Position numbers and translations under genes: made by a program
NCBI GenBank assembly: GCA_900470095.1
Contig: UBZM01000019.1
Coordinates: 1 to 64,000 of the forward strand
DNA length: 64,000 nucleotides
Direction of reading: 5' to 3'
Origin: Hyphomicrobiales bacterium
GTDB lineage: Bacteria > Pseudomonadota > Alphaproteobacteria > Rhizobiales > Beijerinckiaceae
Shown here: one piece after another, positions 26,643 to 34,010 of the stretch
Position numbering within the stretch: the first letter of the stretch is position 1
Layout: each line of letters opens with the position of its first letter
The notes under the pieces: generated by a model
Databases searched by the model: none
The model's input: only the letters and a program-made list of their open reading frames with translations
What the model was told of the DNA's origin: nothing

Positions 26643-27512
26643 CTACTCGGCGTAGGATTGGGTCGCCCAGGCGGCCTTGAGCTTCGGCGAGACCTGGGCG
26701 CCGAAGGGGCCGAACCATTTGTTGAACAGGGCTTCGGCCTCGCCCGACTTGAACATGTTCGCCATGGAATGATTGACGATCCAGAGAATCGTCGGGTTGA
26801 GCCTGGGCACCATGAAGCCCTGGGGCGCATAGCCGTATTCGGTGCCGACGATGGTCAGGGCGTCCGGGTTCTTCGACTGCCGGATCAGGCTGTAGAAGGC
26901 GCCATTGTCGCTGAAATAGGCGTCCGCACGCCGCGTCTCGACCGAGATCAGCGCGGCGGCGTGGTCGTCGACATTCTGGATGCGGATGTTCAGGCCCTTC
27001 TCGGCGACGAGCTTCTTCAGGTCGGGCTCGCTGCTGCCGCCGGTCGCCACCGCGACGATCTTGCCGTTCAGGTCCTCGTATTTGGTGATGCCGGAATTCT
27101 TGAGGACGAGCAGCTGGCTCGACGAGACATAGGAGACCGAGGAGAAATCGACCTGCTTGTTGCGGCCGAAGGTGTTGACCGTACCGCCGCACTCGAGATC
27201 GACCGTGCCGTTGGCGACGAGCGCCTGGCGGTTCTGGATGCTGACCGGGACGTATTTGATCTTGAGCTCGGGCAGCTTCAGCTCCGCCTTGATGTCCTCG
27301 ATGATGCGCTGGCAGAACTCGACGGAATAGCCCGACGGCTTCTTGTCATTGTCGAGGAAGCCATAGGGGTAGAGCGTTTCGCGAATCCCCATGGTGATGG
27401 TGTTGGTGTCGCGCAATTTCTTGACGATCGCGTCGACCTCCTGGGCCTGGGCCGTAGCAGCCAGACCGAAGGCCAAGAGCCCGCCGATAGCGGCAACAAG
27501 GTTCCGTCTCAT
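26643..27512 (-). CDS. Amino-acid ABC transporter binding protein (SBP family 3)
   Basis: A 289-residue periplasmic binding protein of the polar amino-acid family. The signal peptide ends near residue 23 (ATAQA). The domain starts TNTITMGIRETLYPYGFLDND, with the ligand motif GYSVEFCQRI and the VDLECGGTVN turn, typical of glutamate/aspartate-like SBPs. AAGGGGAGAAGAAC before the ATG is a strong ribosome binding site. It is separated from the opine-dehydrogenase-like gene by three tandem hairpin repeats, which may make it differentially expressed. Together with the permeases and ATPase at 29563-31660 it makes a full importer. Confidence 0.9.
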   Translation of the reverse strand: MRRNLVAAIGGLLAFGLAATAQAQEVDAIVKKLRDTNTITMGIRETLYPYGFLDNDKKPSGYSVEFCQRIIEDIKAELKLPELKIKYVPVSIQNRQALVANGTVDLECGGTVNTFGRNKQVDFSSVSYVSSSQLLVLKNSGITKYEDLNGKIVAVATGGSSEPDLKKLVAEKGLNIRIQNVDDHAAALISVETRRADAYFSDNGAFYSLIRQSKNPDALTIVGTEYGYAPQGFMVPRLNPTILWIVNHSMANMFKSGEAEALFNKWFGPFGAQVSPKLKAAWATQSYAE

Positions 27513-27549
27513 GTTCTTCTCCCCTTTGCAGCGATTGCTCGCATGATTG

Positions 27550-27573
27550 CCCGCGCACCGGCCGGTGCGCGGG
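27550..27573. repeat. Perfect 24-bp GC palindrome
   Basis: A perfect palindrome centred between 27561 and 27562 with arm CCCGCGCACCGG. It lies 38 bases upstream of the binding-protein start codon, where it could attenuate read-through or bind a regulator. Confidence 0.55.
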
Positions 27574-27589
27574 AGTCTAGATCGCTGTT

Positions 27590-27768
27590 GAGCATCGGAT
27601 TTCTCCGAAAACCGGTGTCCACTTTTCGGTCCGATGGCCTAGCTCTTTGTTTGAGCATCGGATTTCTCCGAAAACCGGTGTCCACTTTTCGGTCCGATGG
27701 CCTAGCTCTTTGTTTGAGCATCGGATTTTCCCGAAAACCGGTGTCCACTTTTCGGTCCGATGCTCTAG
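27590..27768. repeat. Three tandem copies of a Rhizobiales-type palindromic repeat
   Basis: Units of 63 bases start at 27590, 27653 and 27716. Each has nested complementary arms (AGCATCGGA/TCCGATGCT and CCGAAAA/TTTTCGG around an ACCGGTGTCC loop). The first two have GGCC in place of the last arm bases; the third is the most complete and overlaps the stop codon of the upstream gene. Intergenic palindromes of this sequence type are widespread in Rhizobiales genomes. A tandem triplet between genes of one operon is notable. Confidence 0.85.
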
Positions 27769-28835
27769 AATCCGGTGCGGGCCCGCTCCCGCAGCTGCTC
27801 GCTGCTCATCTGCTCGAAGCCGAGCGCAGGCAGCAGGTCGTTATCCCCGACGAAGTCGCGACCATAGGCGGCAGACAGCATGGTCAGTCCAGCCTCGTGC
27901 AGCGTCGCGGGCTGCCCGGCGAGCCGCCCGAGCAGGACCGTCGGCAGCAGGCCGAACGGCGCATCCTCGAGCACATAGCGGCTGGTCAGGGTCGCCGGGC
28001 CGAAGCCGCCATTGCCGCGCTGATGCAGCTCCGCATTCATCTCGGCGATGCTCGCGACCGGCAGCTGGTAGGAAAAGGCATAGTGCTCCTTGATCGTCCG
28101 CACCGAGACGTCAAAAGCCTGCGCGATCGCCAGCCGCTCCGCGTCGAGCAGCTCCATCACGCGACCGACCGCCGGCGTGACGTTCTCGGCCTGCCCCCAG
28201 CGTTCGCCGCGCTCCATCCGGGTGAGGTTGAACAGCGCGATCGCAAGATGGTTCTGCGGGTTGAGATTGCTGAGCGCGATCGCGAGCAGACCGTCGCGCT
28301 TGACGAAGCGATCGCCGAACAGGGCGGTACAGAGCGCGTGGCCTTCGTCGAGCCCGGCTTCCGGCACGGTCGCGATATCGATCTTCGAGCGCAGCGAATT
28401 GACCGCGGCCTCGGTCGGCGAAGCCCTGCGCCCCGTCGTCAGCGTCGTGCCCCAGGCGATGATCGGCGCGCGAACGCCACGCTCGGCCAGGAGCCGCGAG
28501 AGATAGAGCGCCCCGAAGGAGGCGTGCGAGCTGATGATGACCGGCTGCCCCTCGCGCAGATGCTCGGCGGTCGCCTCCAGCGCCATCTTGTGGGCGTTGC
28601 CCGGCATGGCCAGCATCACCACGTCGGAGCCGGTGACGGCCTCCTTCGCGCTCTGGGCGATGCGGGGATGGAAACTGGTCTCGATCGCGCCGCTGGCTCG
28701 CAAGGGAGCCCCCGCCGCCAGCTCGACCGTGCCGCGGCCGGAGGGCGACCAGAGCATGGGATCATGCCCCCCGATCGAAAGCTGGGCGGCTGCGCCATAG
28801 GCGGCGGCGCCTGCTCCAAGGATACTCACGCGCAT
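27765..28835 (-). CDS. Opine (octopine/nopaline)-dehydrogenase-family protein
   Basis: A 356-residue oxidoreductase with an N-terminal Rossmann domain (MRVSILGAGAAAYGAAAQL, GxGxxxYG type; DVVMLAMPGNAHK). The C-terminal helical domain has the opine-dehydrogenase signature around NLNPQNHLAIALFNLTR and later HEAGLTMLSAAYGRDF. Family members form or cleave N-(carboxyalkyl) amino acids with NAD(P)H. Its place in an amino-acid ABC operon suggests catabolism of an imported opine or similar conjugate. The start is MRVSILGAG; upstream frame lacks homology. A candidate operator lies 101-116 bases upstream. Confidence 0.82.
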   Translation of the reverse strand: MRVSILGAGAAAYGAAAQLSIGGHDPMLWSPSGRGTVELAAGAPLRASGAIETSFHPRIAQSAKEAVTGSDVVMLAMPGNAHKMALEATAEHLREGQPVIISSHASFGALYLSRLLAERGVRAPIIAWGTTLTTGRRASPTEAAVNSLRSKIDIATVPEAGLDEGHALCTALFGDRFVKRDGLLAIALSNLNPQNHLAIALFNLTRMERGERWGQAENVTPAVGRVMELLDAERLAIAQAFDVSVRTIKEHYAFSYQLPVASIAEMNAELHQRGNGGFGPATLTSRYVLEDAPFGLLPTVLLGRLAGQPATLHEAGLTMLSAAYGRDFVGDNDLLPALGFEQMSSEQLRERARTGF

Positions 28836-28935
28836 GGGATCTGGGCCTTTGGATCGGGGGACGAAAAGGGGCGGCAGCGAACCGGCGCGAACGCAGGCAC
28901 CTGCCATGGTGCGTGCGTCGCCGCGGGGTCGATTA

Positions 28936-28951
28936 ATCCGCTATAGTGGAA
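28936..28951. promoter_or_regulatory. Candidate XRE-cupin operator upstream of opine dehydrogenase gene
   Basis: ATCCGCTATAGTGGAA matches the perfect palindrome TTCCACTATAGTGGAA at 14 of 16 positions. It lies in the 121-base gap between the regulator gene and the dehydrogenase gene. A second 14/16 match is at 31736-31751. Confidence 0.6.
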
Positions 28952-28956
28952 CACGC

Positions 28957-29553
28957 TCAAGTAGAACCTCGCTCCTGCCTGACCTTCTGGTAGAGCAGAA
29001 CCATCAGCCCACGGGCCGGCTGACCGAGCTCGTTGCAGATCGAGTGGGGCACATCGACGGGATAGCGTGCGGTCTCGCCGGCCTTGACCGGATAGCGCGA
29101 GGTCCCGCTTGCGATGACGAACTGGCCCGACAGGACCGTGAAATGTTCGACCGCGCCCGGTGCATGCGCGGCGCTGTCGAGCCGGCCATGGCCGGCAATC
29201 TCGACATCGTACCATTCGACAGTGCCGGCCAGGCTCGGCGGGCTGAGGATGCGCAGCTGGCAGGAGCCGTCGGCACTGCGGATCTCAGGCGTATGCTCCG
29301 GCGGAACGATCTCGATCGCGCTGCCGCCAGGGGAGGATTCGCTGCCTTGAAGGAGTGCGGAAATTTCGATCTGCAGCCCTCGCGTCAGGCTCCAGAGCAC
29401 CGCGAAGGTCGGGTTGGCCTCGCCCCGCTCGATCTGCGACAGCATCGATTTCGAGACGCCGGAGACGGCTGCGAGCTGCTGCAGGGTCAACCCCCGCGCC
29501 TTGCGCTGGCGCTGGAGGATCGGTCCGATCTGGGGGGCGCTCAGCTCTGTCAT
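28957..29553 (-). CDS. XRE-cupin transcriptional regulator
   Basis: A 198-residue regulator with an N-terminal XRE helix-turn-helix (ARGLTLQQLAAVSGVSKSMLSQIERGEANPTFAVLWSLTRGL; residues about 17-60) and a C-terminal cupin sensor domain (PGAVEHFTVLSGQFVIASG...YPVDVPHSICNELG; about 125-190). Such two-domain regulators sense small metabolites and repress nearby catabolic operons. It lies inside the ABC/opine gene set, 9 bases after the ATPase stop. The palindromic sites at 28936 and 31736 are its likely operators. Confidence 0.9.
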   Translation of the reverse strand: MTELSAPQIGPILQRQRKARGLTLQQLAAVSGVSKSMLSQIERGEANPTFAVLWSLTRGLQIEISALLQGSESSPGGSAIEIVPPEHTPEIRSADGSCQLRILSPPSLAGTVEWYDVEIAGHGRLDSAAHAPGAVEHFTVLSGQFVIASGTSRYPVKAGETARYPVDVPHSICNELGQPARGLMVLLYQKVRQERGST

Positions 29554-29562
29554 GCCGGCGGC

Positions 29563-30291
29563 CTAGTGCGTCAGGACCTTGGTCAGGAACTGTTTGGCGC
29601 GCTCGGTCGCCGGGGCGGTGAAGAACTGCGCCTTGGGCGTGTCTTCGAGAATCTCGCCGCCATCCATGAACAGCACCCGGTCGGCGACGCGCTGCGCGAA
29701 GCCCATCTCATGCGTCACGACCATCATGGTCATGCCTTCGAGCGCCAGCTCCTGCATCACCTCCAGCACCTCGTTGATCATTTCGGGATCGAGGGCCGAG
29801 GTCGGCTCGTCGAACAGCATGGCGGCCGGGTCCATGGCGAGCGCACGCGCGATGCCGACGCGCTGCTGCTGTCCTCCGGAGAGCTGGCTCGGCCGGCTCG
29901 TCATCTTGCTGCCGAGCCCGACCCGCATCAGGATCTTCTCGGAGCGCTCATCGGCTTCCGCCCGGGAGCGCTTCAGGACATGGATCTGCGCCAGGCTGAC
30001 ATTCTCCAGCGCGGTCATGTGCGGATAGAGCTCGAAGCTCTGGAAGACCATGCCGATGCGCGAGCGCAGGGCCGGCAGGTCGGTCTTGGGATCCGAAACC
30101 GAGACGCCGTTGACGGTGATCGTGCCGCGCTCGAACGGCACGAGGCCGTTGACGCATTTGATCAGGGTGCTCTTGCCCGAGCCCGACGGGCCGCAGATCA
30201 CCACGACCTCGCCCTGCCGGACCGTTGCCGAGCAGCCGCGCAGGATCTGCAGCTTGCCATAGGATTTGTGCACGTCCTCGACGGCGATCAT
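29563..30291 (-). CDS. Polar amino-acid ABC transporter ATPase
   Basis: A 242-residue ATPase of the GlnQ/HisP type, with Walker [12 protein letters not shown]-loop [11 protein letters not shown], signature LSGGQQQR, Walker B AMLFDEP and H-loop VVTHEMGF. The ATG overlaps the preceding permease stop by 4 bases (ATGA). It powers the importer formed with the two permeases upstream and the binding protein encoded at 26643. Confidence 0.94.
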   Translation of the reverse strand: MIAVEDVHKSYGKLQILRGCSATVRQGEVVVICGPSGSGKSTLIKCVNGLVPFERGTITVNGVSVSDPKTDLPALRSRIGMVFQSFELYPHMTALENVSLAQIHVLKRSRAEADERSEKILMRVGLGSKMTSRPSQLSGGQQQRVGIARALAMDPAAMLFDEPTSALDPEMINEVLEVMQELALEGMTMMVVTHEMGFAQRVADRVLFMDGGEILEDTPKAQFFTAPATERAKQFLTKVLTH

Positions 30292-30944
30292 GTCGTGCGG
30301 CCCTTCCTGTAGAACTCGACCGCCTTCGTCGCCGAGAGGCAGATGATGAGGTAGACGACGGCGACCAGCGTATACATTTCGGTCGGCCGGCCATCGCGCG
30401 AGGCGACGATGCTGGCTGTCGTCAGGAAATCGTGCAGCGCCACGACATAGACCAGGGACGTGTCCTGGAAGACGATGACGATCTGGTTCAGGACCAGCGG
30501 CATCATCGCCCGCAGCGCCTGCGGCATGACGATATGGCGCATCACCTGGCCGCGACGCAGGCCGGTGGCGAGGCCGGCCTCGGCCTGCCCCTTGCGGACA
30601 TTGGCGATGCCCGCGCGGATGATCTCGCAATAGAAGGCGGCCTCGAACATCACGAACGCGATCAGCGCCGACATCAGCGAGCCGATCGGCCGGCCGATCG
30701 CCAGCGGGATCAGGAAATAGAACCAGAACAGCACCAGCACGAGCGGCAGGGAGCGCATGACGGTGACATAGGCCGCAGCCGGCGCCGCGATGAAGCGATG
30801 GGTCGACAGCCGCATCAGGGCGAGGCCGAAGCCGAGGACCAGCCCGCCCACGGTCGCGACCAGCACGAGCAGGGCACTGAGCGCCATGCCCTCGGCGAGG
30901 AAGCTCCAGGAACGGGCGATGACGCCCCAGTCGAAATCGTTCAT
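30288..30944 (-). CDS. Polar amino-acid ABC transporter permease 2
   Basis: A 218-residue HisM/GlnP-type permease ([19 protein letters not shown]) with three to five helices. The EAA loop [26 protein letters not shown] is typical. It overlaps both neighbours by 4 bases (ATGA), so translation is coupled through the permease-permease-ATPase run. Confidence 0.93.
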   Translation of the reverse strand: MNDFDWGVIARSWSFLAEGMALSALLVLVATVGGLVLGFGLALMRLSTHRFIAAPAAAYVTVMRSLPLVLVLFWFYFLIPLAIGRPIGSLMSALIAFVMFEAAFYCEIIRAGIANVRKGQAEAGLATGLRRGQVMRHIVMPQALRAMMPLVLNQIVIVFQDTSLVYVVALHDFLTTASIVASRDGRPTEMYTLVAVVYLIICLSATKAVEFYRKGRTT

Positions 30945-31660
30945 GTCGCGGCCTTCCGCAGGGCCGAGCCGCCGATGCGGTCGTCGATGAAGCGCATCAG
31001 CCCCGTCACGCACAAGCCGATGACGAGATAGCCGACCGTGGCGAAGGTGAAGGCCTCGAGCCCCTGGAAGGTATAGTTCTCGACATGGCGGCTCTGCGCC
31101 GTCAGTTCCAGGACACCGATCGTCAGGCTCAGCGATGACAGCTTGATCGTGATCAGGAATTCGGAGGTCAGCGGCCCGACGATGGCGCGAAGACCGAGCG
31201 GCAGCACGACCAGCCGAAAGGCCTGCACGGGATGAAGCCCCGTCGCCAGCGCAGCCGGCAGCAGCGGATTGCCGACCGCCTCGATCCCGGCCCGGACCTG
31301 CTCGGCAACGCGCGATCCGGCAAACAGGCCGATCGCGACGACGGCGGTGACGAATTCGGGGTAAGGCAGATCGCGCTTCAGCCAGAGCCCGATGGATTCG
31401 GGCACGATCTCGGGCAGGACGAAGAACCAGAGGAAGAGCTGGACCAGCGGCGGGATATTGCGAAAGACATCGATATAGATGCCCGCGACCAGGCGCGCGC
31501 CACGGGCCGGCAGGCTGCGCGCAATGCCAACGCCAAGACCGATCGTCAGCGCCAGGACCCAGCTGACCAGGCTGATGGCCAGCGTCCATTGCACGCCGCT
31601 CCACAGCCACTCCCAATAGGGCTCCTGCAGGAGGATGGACCAGTTCCAGCGGTAATTCAT
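30941..31660 (-). CDS. Polar amino-acid ABC transporter permease 1
   Basis: A 239-residue permease starting [19 protein letters not shown], the GltJ-like N-terminus. The EAA loop is [27 protein letters not shown]. The local ribosome binding site is weak. However, a 20-codon ORF with a strong site ends exactly over this start (ATGA), so initiation may be coupled to it. It is the first large gene of the operon. A candidate operator lies 76-91 bases upstream. Confidence 0.92.
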   Translation of the reverse strand: MNYRWNWSILLQEPYWEWLWSGVQWTLAISLVSWVLALTIGLGVGIARSLPARGARLVAGIYIDVFRNIPPLVQLFLWFFVLPEIVPESIGLWLKRDLPYPEFVTAVVAIGLFAGSRVAEQVRAGIEAVGNPLLPAALATGLHPVQAFRLVVLPLGLRAIVGPLTSEFLITIKLSSLSLTIGVLELTAQSRHVENYTFQGLEAFTFATVGYLVIGLCVTGLMRFIDDRIGGSALRKAAT

Positions 31661-31719
31661 GCCGCAGCCGCACGGCCAAGCCGTGATCCGGGGACCGCTG
31701 CCACGCTCTGTGTCCCCAT
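31657..31719 (-). CDS. Putative 20-aa leader peptide, coupled to permease
   Basis: ATG preceded by GGGAGG at 6-bp spacing opens a 20-codon frame ([20 protein letters not shown]). Its TGA overlaps the permease ATG by 4 bases. It is rich in Ala, Gly, Arg and Val. The good initiation signal, compared with the weak one of the permease, suggests a translational-coupling or attenuation leader. No run of one amino acid is present. Confidence 0.45.
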   Translation of the reverse strand: MGTQSVAAVPGSRLGRAAAA

Positions 31720-31735
31720 CGAATCCCTCCCAAGA

Positions 31736-31751
31736 TTCCACTATACCGGAA
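31736..31751. promoter_or_regulatory. Candidate XRE-cupin operator upstream of permease operon
   Basis: TTCCACTATACCGGAA matches TTCCACTATAGTGGAA at 14 of 16 positions. It lies just upstream of the leader ORF and permease gene, where a repressor site would be expected. The core (CTATA) and spacing agree with the site at 28936. Confidence 0.62.
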
Positions 31752-31959
31752 TGATGAGATCGGCCGTCGGGGATTGTCAACAGGCGGTCATGATATTGAG
31801 CCATGCGACGCGAGACTGGCCAGGGCGATGACCGGCCAGCTGCCATGCAGAATCCGTGGGGCGCGGATATCCTGTGCTTCCAGCGGCCGGAGTGCCCTCC
31901 TGGGCCGGCAGTTCACGGACCTCTCCCCTCATTGCACGGCGGAGGAGCCCTGCGCTGAA

Positions 31960-32075
31960 ACCGACCGGTTCGCGATCATCGGCCTCAAACACTTCGGGAT
32001 GCGCCAAACAGTCCGGCCCGTCGGCGATCCCAGCGAGGCGTGGGACTGGTGCGACACCATCGCCGACAAGCCGTA
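31960..32075 (+). pseudogene. Remnant of DnaC-like ATPase gene (C-terminal part)
   Basis: The plus-strand translation reads RFAIIGLKHFGMRQTVRPVG then DPSEAWDWCDTIADK. This aligns with the C-terminal part of the intact ATPase at 21904-23070 (LAIVGIQRFKARRTVWVVSD, then DPSEALEWRDTIAEA). No Walker motifs or transmembrane segments remain around it. It is a decayed, truncated duplicate. Confidence 0.65.
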
Positions 32076-32240
32076 TCGGCCGTCTGCACGGCGCGCGGGC
32101 GGATCTGGCCAAGACGAGCAAGCACCGGCGGAAACCGCAGACTCCGCGTCCTAACCGGGGCACGATGAAGGGCTGGCGCGCGAGGCCGCTGGTGGCAGCC
32201 GCGCGCGCCTTCTGGATGGCCCCGGAATACGATCGGGGCA

Positions 32241-32460
32241 CGATCTAATCGAAATGGGAAATGAATGATCGATATCAGGCGATGAAATACACTTTACTGA
32301 ACCACAATGATGCAAATAATGACTGTCATAAACAGATAAAATATCCGCAATATGATAATATAACTACAGTAATCTATATTTATCAAAATATATGCGTTAT
32401 AACATATGCACTCTATGAAGATCTATTCTTTCTACCCCCCGTTTTGCCCCCCATTTGAAA
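32241..32460. other. AT-rich island in GC-rich surroundings
   Basis: About 220 bases with visibly high A+T (roughly two thirds) between GC-rich flanks. They include runs such as AATATGATAATATAAC, followed by two poly-C tracts (TACCCCCCGTTTTG and GCCCCCCATTTG). A sudden change of composition suggests a recent insertion, a phage or plasmid scar, or a regulatory RNA region. Confidence 0.7.
32261..32458 (+). CDS. Doubtful 65-aa ORF in the AT-rich island
   Basis: A 65-residue frame (MNDRYQAMKYTLLNHNDAN...) rich in Asn, Tyr and Ile. It ends 31 bases before a strong rho-independent terminator on the same strand. Only GGGAA directly abutting the ATG is available as ribosome binding site, which is too close. 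The terminator suggests that something in the island is transcribed rightward; it may be a non-coding RNA instead of this frame. No family recognised. Confidence 0.25.
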   Translation: MNDRYQAMKYTLLNHNDANNDCHKQIKYPQYDNITTVIYIYQNICVITYALYEDLFFLPPVLPPI

Positions 32461-32489
32461 TTGCCGCCCAGCACCATTGTCGAACTGTC

Positions 32490-32532
32490 CGAGCCCGTAT
32501 GTGATGAAGATCACATACGGGCTCGGGTTTTT
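32490..32532 (+). terminator. Strong rho-independent terminator
   Basis: A perfect 16-base-pair stem (CGAGCCCGTATGTGAT / ATCACATACGGGCTCG) closed by a GAAG tetraloop and followed by GGTTTTTC. The T-run is only on the plus strand, so it ends a rightward transcript from the AT-rich island and insulates the gene at 32612. Confidence 0.85.
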
Positions 32533-32611
32533 CAGGTGACACAGACGGGTGAGACAGTGCGGCTGAGCCTGCCTGCCATCCTGGCTTCATCCTCGATCGG
32601 GAGAGATTGGA

Positions 32612-32956
32612 ATGTCAGGCCGGTCGCTCCAAAGGCCCTTGTTCTTGCCCTTGTTCTCGTTGGCATGCGTCGCCTTGGTGGCGGCGACCTCTGCGATCGC
32701 GGCGGACGCCCCGCAGCACAAGACATTTCAATCGCGGACCTGCCCGGTCTGGGACAAGGACCTGCATCACCTGCTCGACTGGAGCGAGGAGTTCGGCATC
32801 CACACGCCTGAACTGCGCCTGAGCGTTCGCGCAGAAGCCCTCAAGCTTCGGGAGAGATGCCTGCGCGATCTCAGCATGGCCTCGCTCAATCGCTACGTCA
32901 TGCTGATGAAGCTGCTTTACGATGACGAAGCGGACGAGGTGGAATCCTACGATTGA
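32612..32956 (+). CDS. Small secreted protein of unknown function (114 aa)
   Basis: A 114-residue protein with a signal peptide (LFLPLFSLACVALVAATSAIAADA, cleavage near residue 31). The mature part has two Cys (RTCPVWD, ERCLRDL), a Trp-rich HHLLDWSEEFG and a very acidic C-terminus (LLYDDEADEVESYD). It is probably periplasmic with one disulfide. The last 50 bases recur at 33959-34010. No family can be named. Confidence 0.6.
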   Translation: MSGRSLQRPLFLPLFSLACVALVAATSAIAADAPQHKTFQSRTCPVWDKDLHHLLDWSEEFGIHTPELRLSVRAEALKLRERCLRDLSMASLNRYVMLMKLLYDDEADEVESYD

Positions 32957-32960
32957 GACG
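32909..32960. repeat. 52-bp direct repeat, left copy
   Basis: Identical to 33959-34010 at 50 of 52 positions. It covers the last codons and stop of the small secreted-protein gene. The offset is exactly 1050 bases, and the acid phosphatase gene lies between the copies. Confidence 0.85.
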
Positions 32961-33143
32961 CAAAGGACGCTGGAGACAAAGTGCACCCCTCGGCGAGCGC
33001 GACACTCCCCTGGCGCACATCGTTCGAGACGTCGCCACTGGGGGCACCGACGGAAGGCGAGATGGCCTCGCGGCGGGAGATTGGCTTACATCACACTGTC
33101 ATAATTCGGGAGCGTCGATCCCTGGCCAACAGGGACCGCAACC

Positions 33144-33836
33144 ATGCGCCATATAGCATTCGCTCTTCTGACAGCCGCCACGCTGGCCTTCTCTCCCGTT
33201 CATGCCGAGGATGCGAAACCCTTCGCGACCGGCAAGACGATCGACCTCACAGCCGTCCTGAAGCCGCCCCCGGCGCCGGACTCGGTCCAGACGAAGGCCG
33301 AGATCGGTGAGGTCCTCACCATTCAGGTGACGCGCACGCCCGAGATGGAAGCGCAGGCCCAGGCCGATGCCGTCGAGGATGTCTGGCGCTTTTCCGACGT
33401 GATGGGCCCGGCCTTCAAGACTGAAGCGCTGCCGATCTTCTCGGCCTTCTTCGATCGGATCGTGGCGACTGAGGGCGCCGTGGTCGATCCGGCCAAGGAC
33501 AGCTGGAAGCGGCCGCGGCCGCATCAGGCGAGTCCGTTGGTCAAGCTTGTCGTGAAGACCTCGAACTCCGGCGCCTATCCCTCCGGCCACACCACCGTCG
33601 GGACCTTGATGGGCATCGTGCTGTCGAACATGGTTCCGGAAAAGCGCGCCGAGATCATGGACAGGGCCTGGGTCTATGGCTGGAACCGCGTGATCGGCGG
33701 CATCCATTATCGCTCCGATATCGAAGCCGGCCGCATTGCAGGCTCGGTCATCGCTGCGCGCATCTTGGAGCAGCAGGATTTTCAGACCGAGTTCACCGCC
33801 GCCAAGGCAGAGCTGCGCAAGGTGCTTGGCCTCTGA
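33144..33836 (+). CDS. Class A non-specific acid phosphatase (PAP2 family)
   Basis: A 230-residue exported phosphatase. Signal peptide 1-21 (VHA/ED). The three PAP2 catalytic blocks are intact: K-x6-RP at 118-126 (KDSWKRPRP), PSGH at 146-149 and R-x5-H-x3-D at 182-192 (RVIGGIHYRSD). The length and order match bacterial class A enzymes (PhoN/PhoC type), which release phosphate from organic esters in the periplasm. The ribosome binding site is weak. It is flanked by the 52-bp direct repeats, which suggests insertion or duplication at this locus. Confidence 0.9.
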   Translation: MRHIAFALLTAATLAFSPVHAEDAKPFATGKTIDLTAVLKPPPAPDSVQTKAEIGEVLTIQVTRTPEMEAQAQADAVEDVWRFSDVMGPAFKTEALPIFSAFFDRIVATEGAVVDPAKDSWKRPRPHQASPLVKLVVKTSNSGAYPSGHTTVGTLMGIVLSNMVPEKRAEIMDRAWVYGWNRVIGGIHYRSDIEAGRIAGSVIAARILEQQDFQTEFTAAKAELRKVLGL

Positions 33837-33958
33837 GCGATCAGCGAGAGGCGGGTTCGGCGGCGGGTCTCTCCCCTTCCGAATCCGCGCCTTGCCGATC
33901 GGCCGGCAGACGTAGCCGTCACAGCGCTGTCCAAGAAGAGCCCCGGCAGCGCGGCATC

Positions 33959-34010
33959 AAGCTGCTTTACGATGACGAAGCGGACGAGGTGGGATCCAAC
34001 GATTGAGACG
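33959..34010. repeat. 52-bp direct repeat, right copy
   Basis: A truncated duplicate of the 3' end of the gene at 32612-32956 (would encode LLYDDEADEVGSND and a stop). On the minus strand this same DNA supplies the last 12 codons of the membrane-protein gene (QSLDPTSSASSS). Confidence 0.85.

Noticed and set aside
27509..27748. Small ORF made of three 21-residue repeats
   Set aside because: It only reflects the 63-base palindromic repeat, which is divisible by three; there is no start signal.
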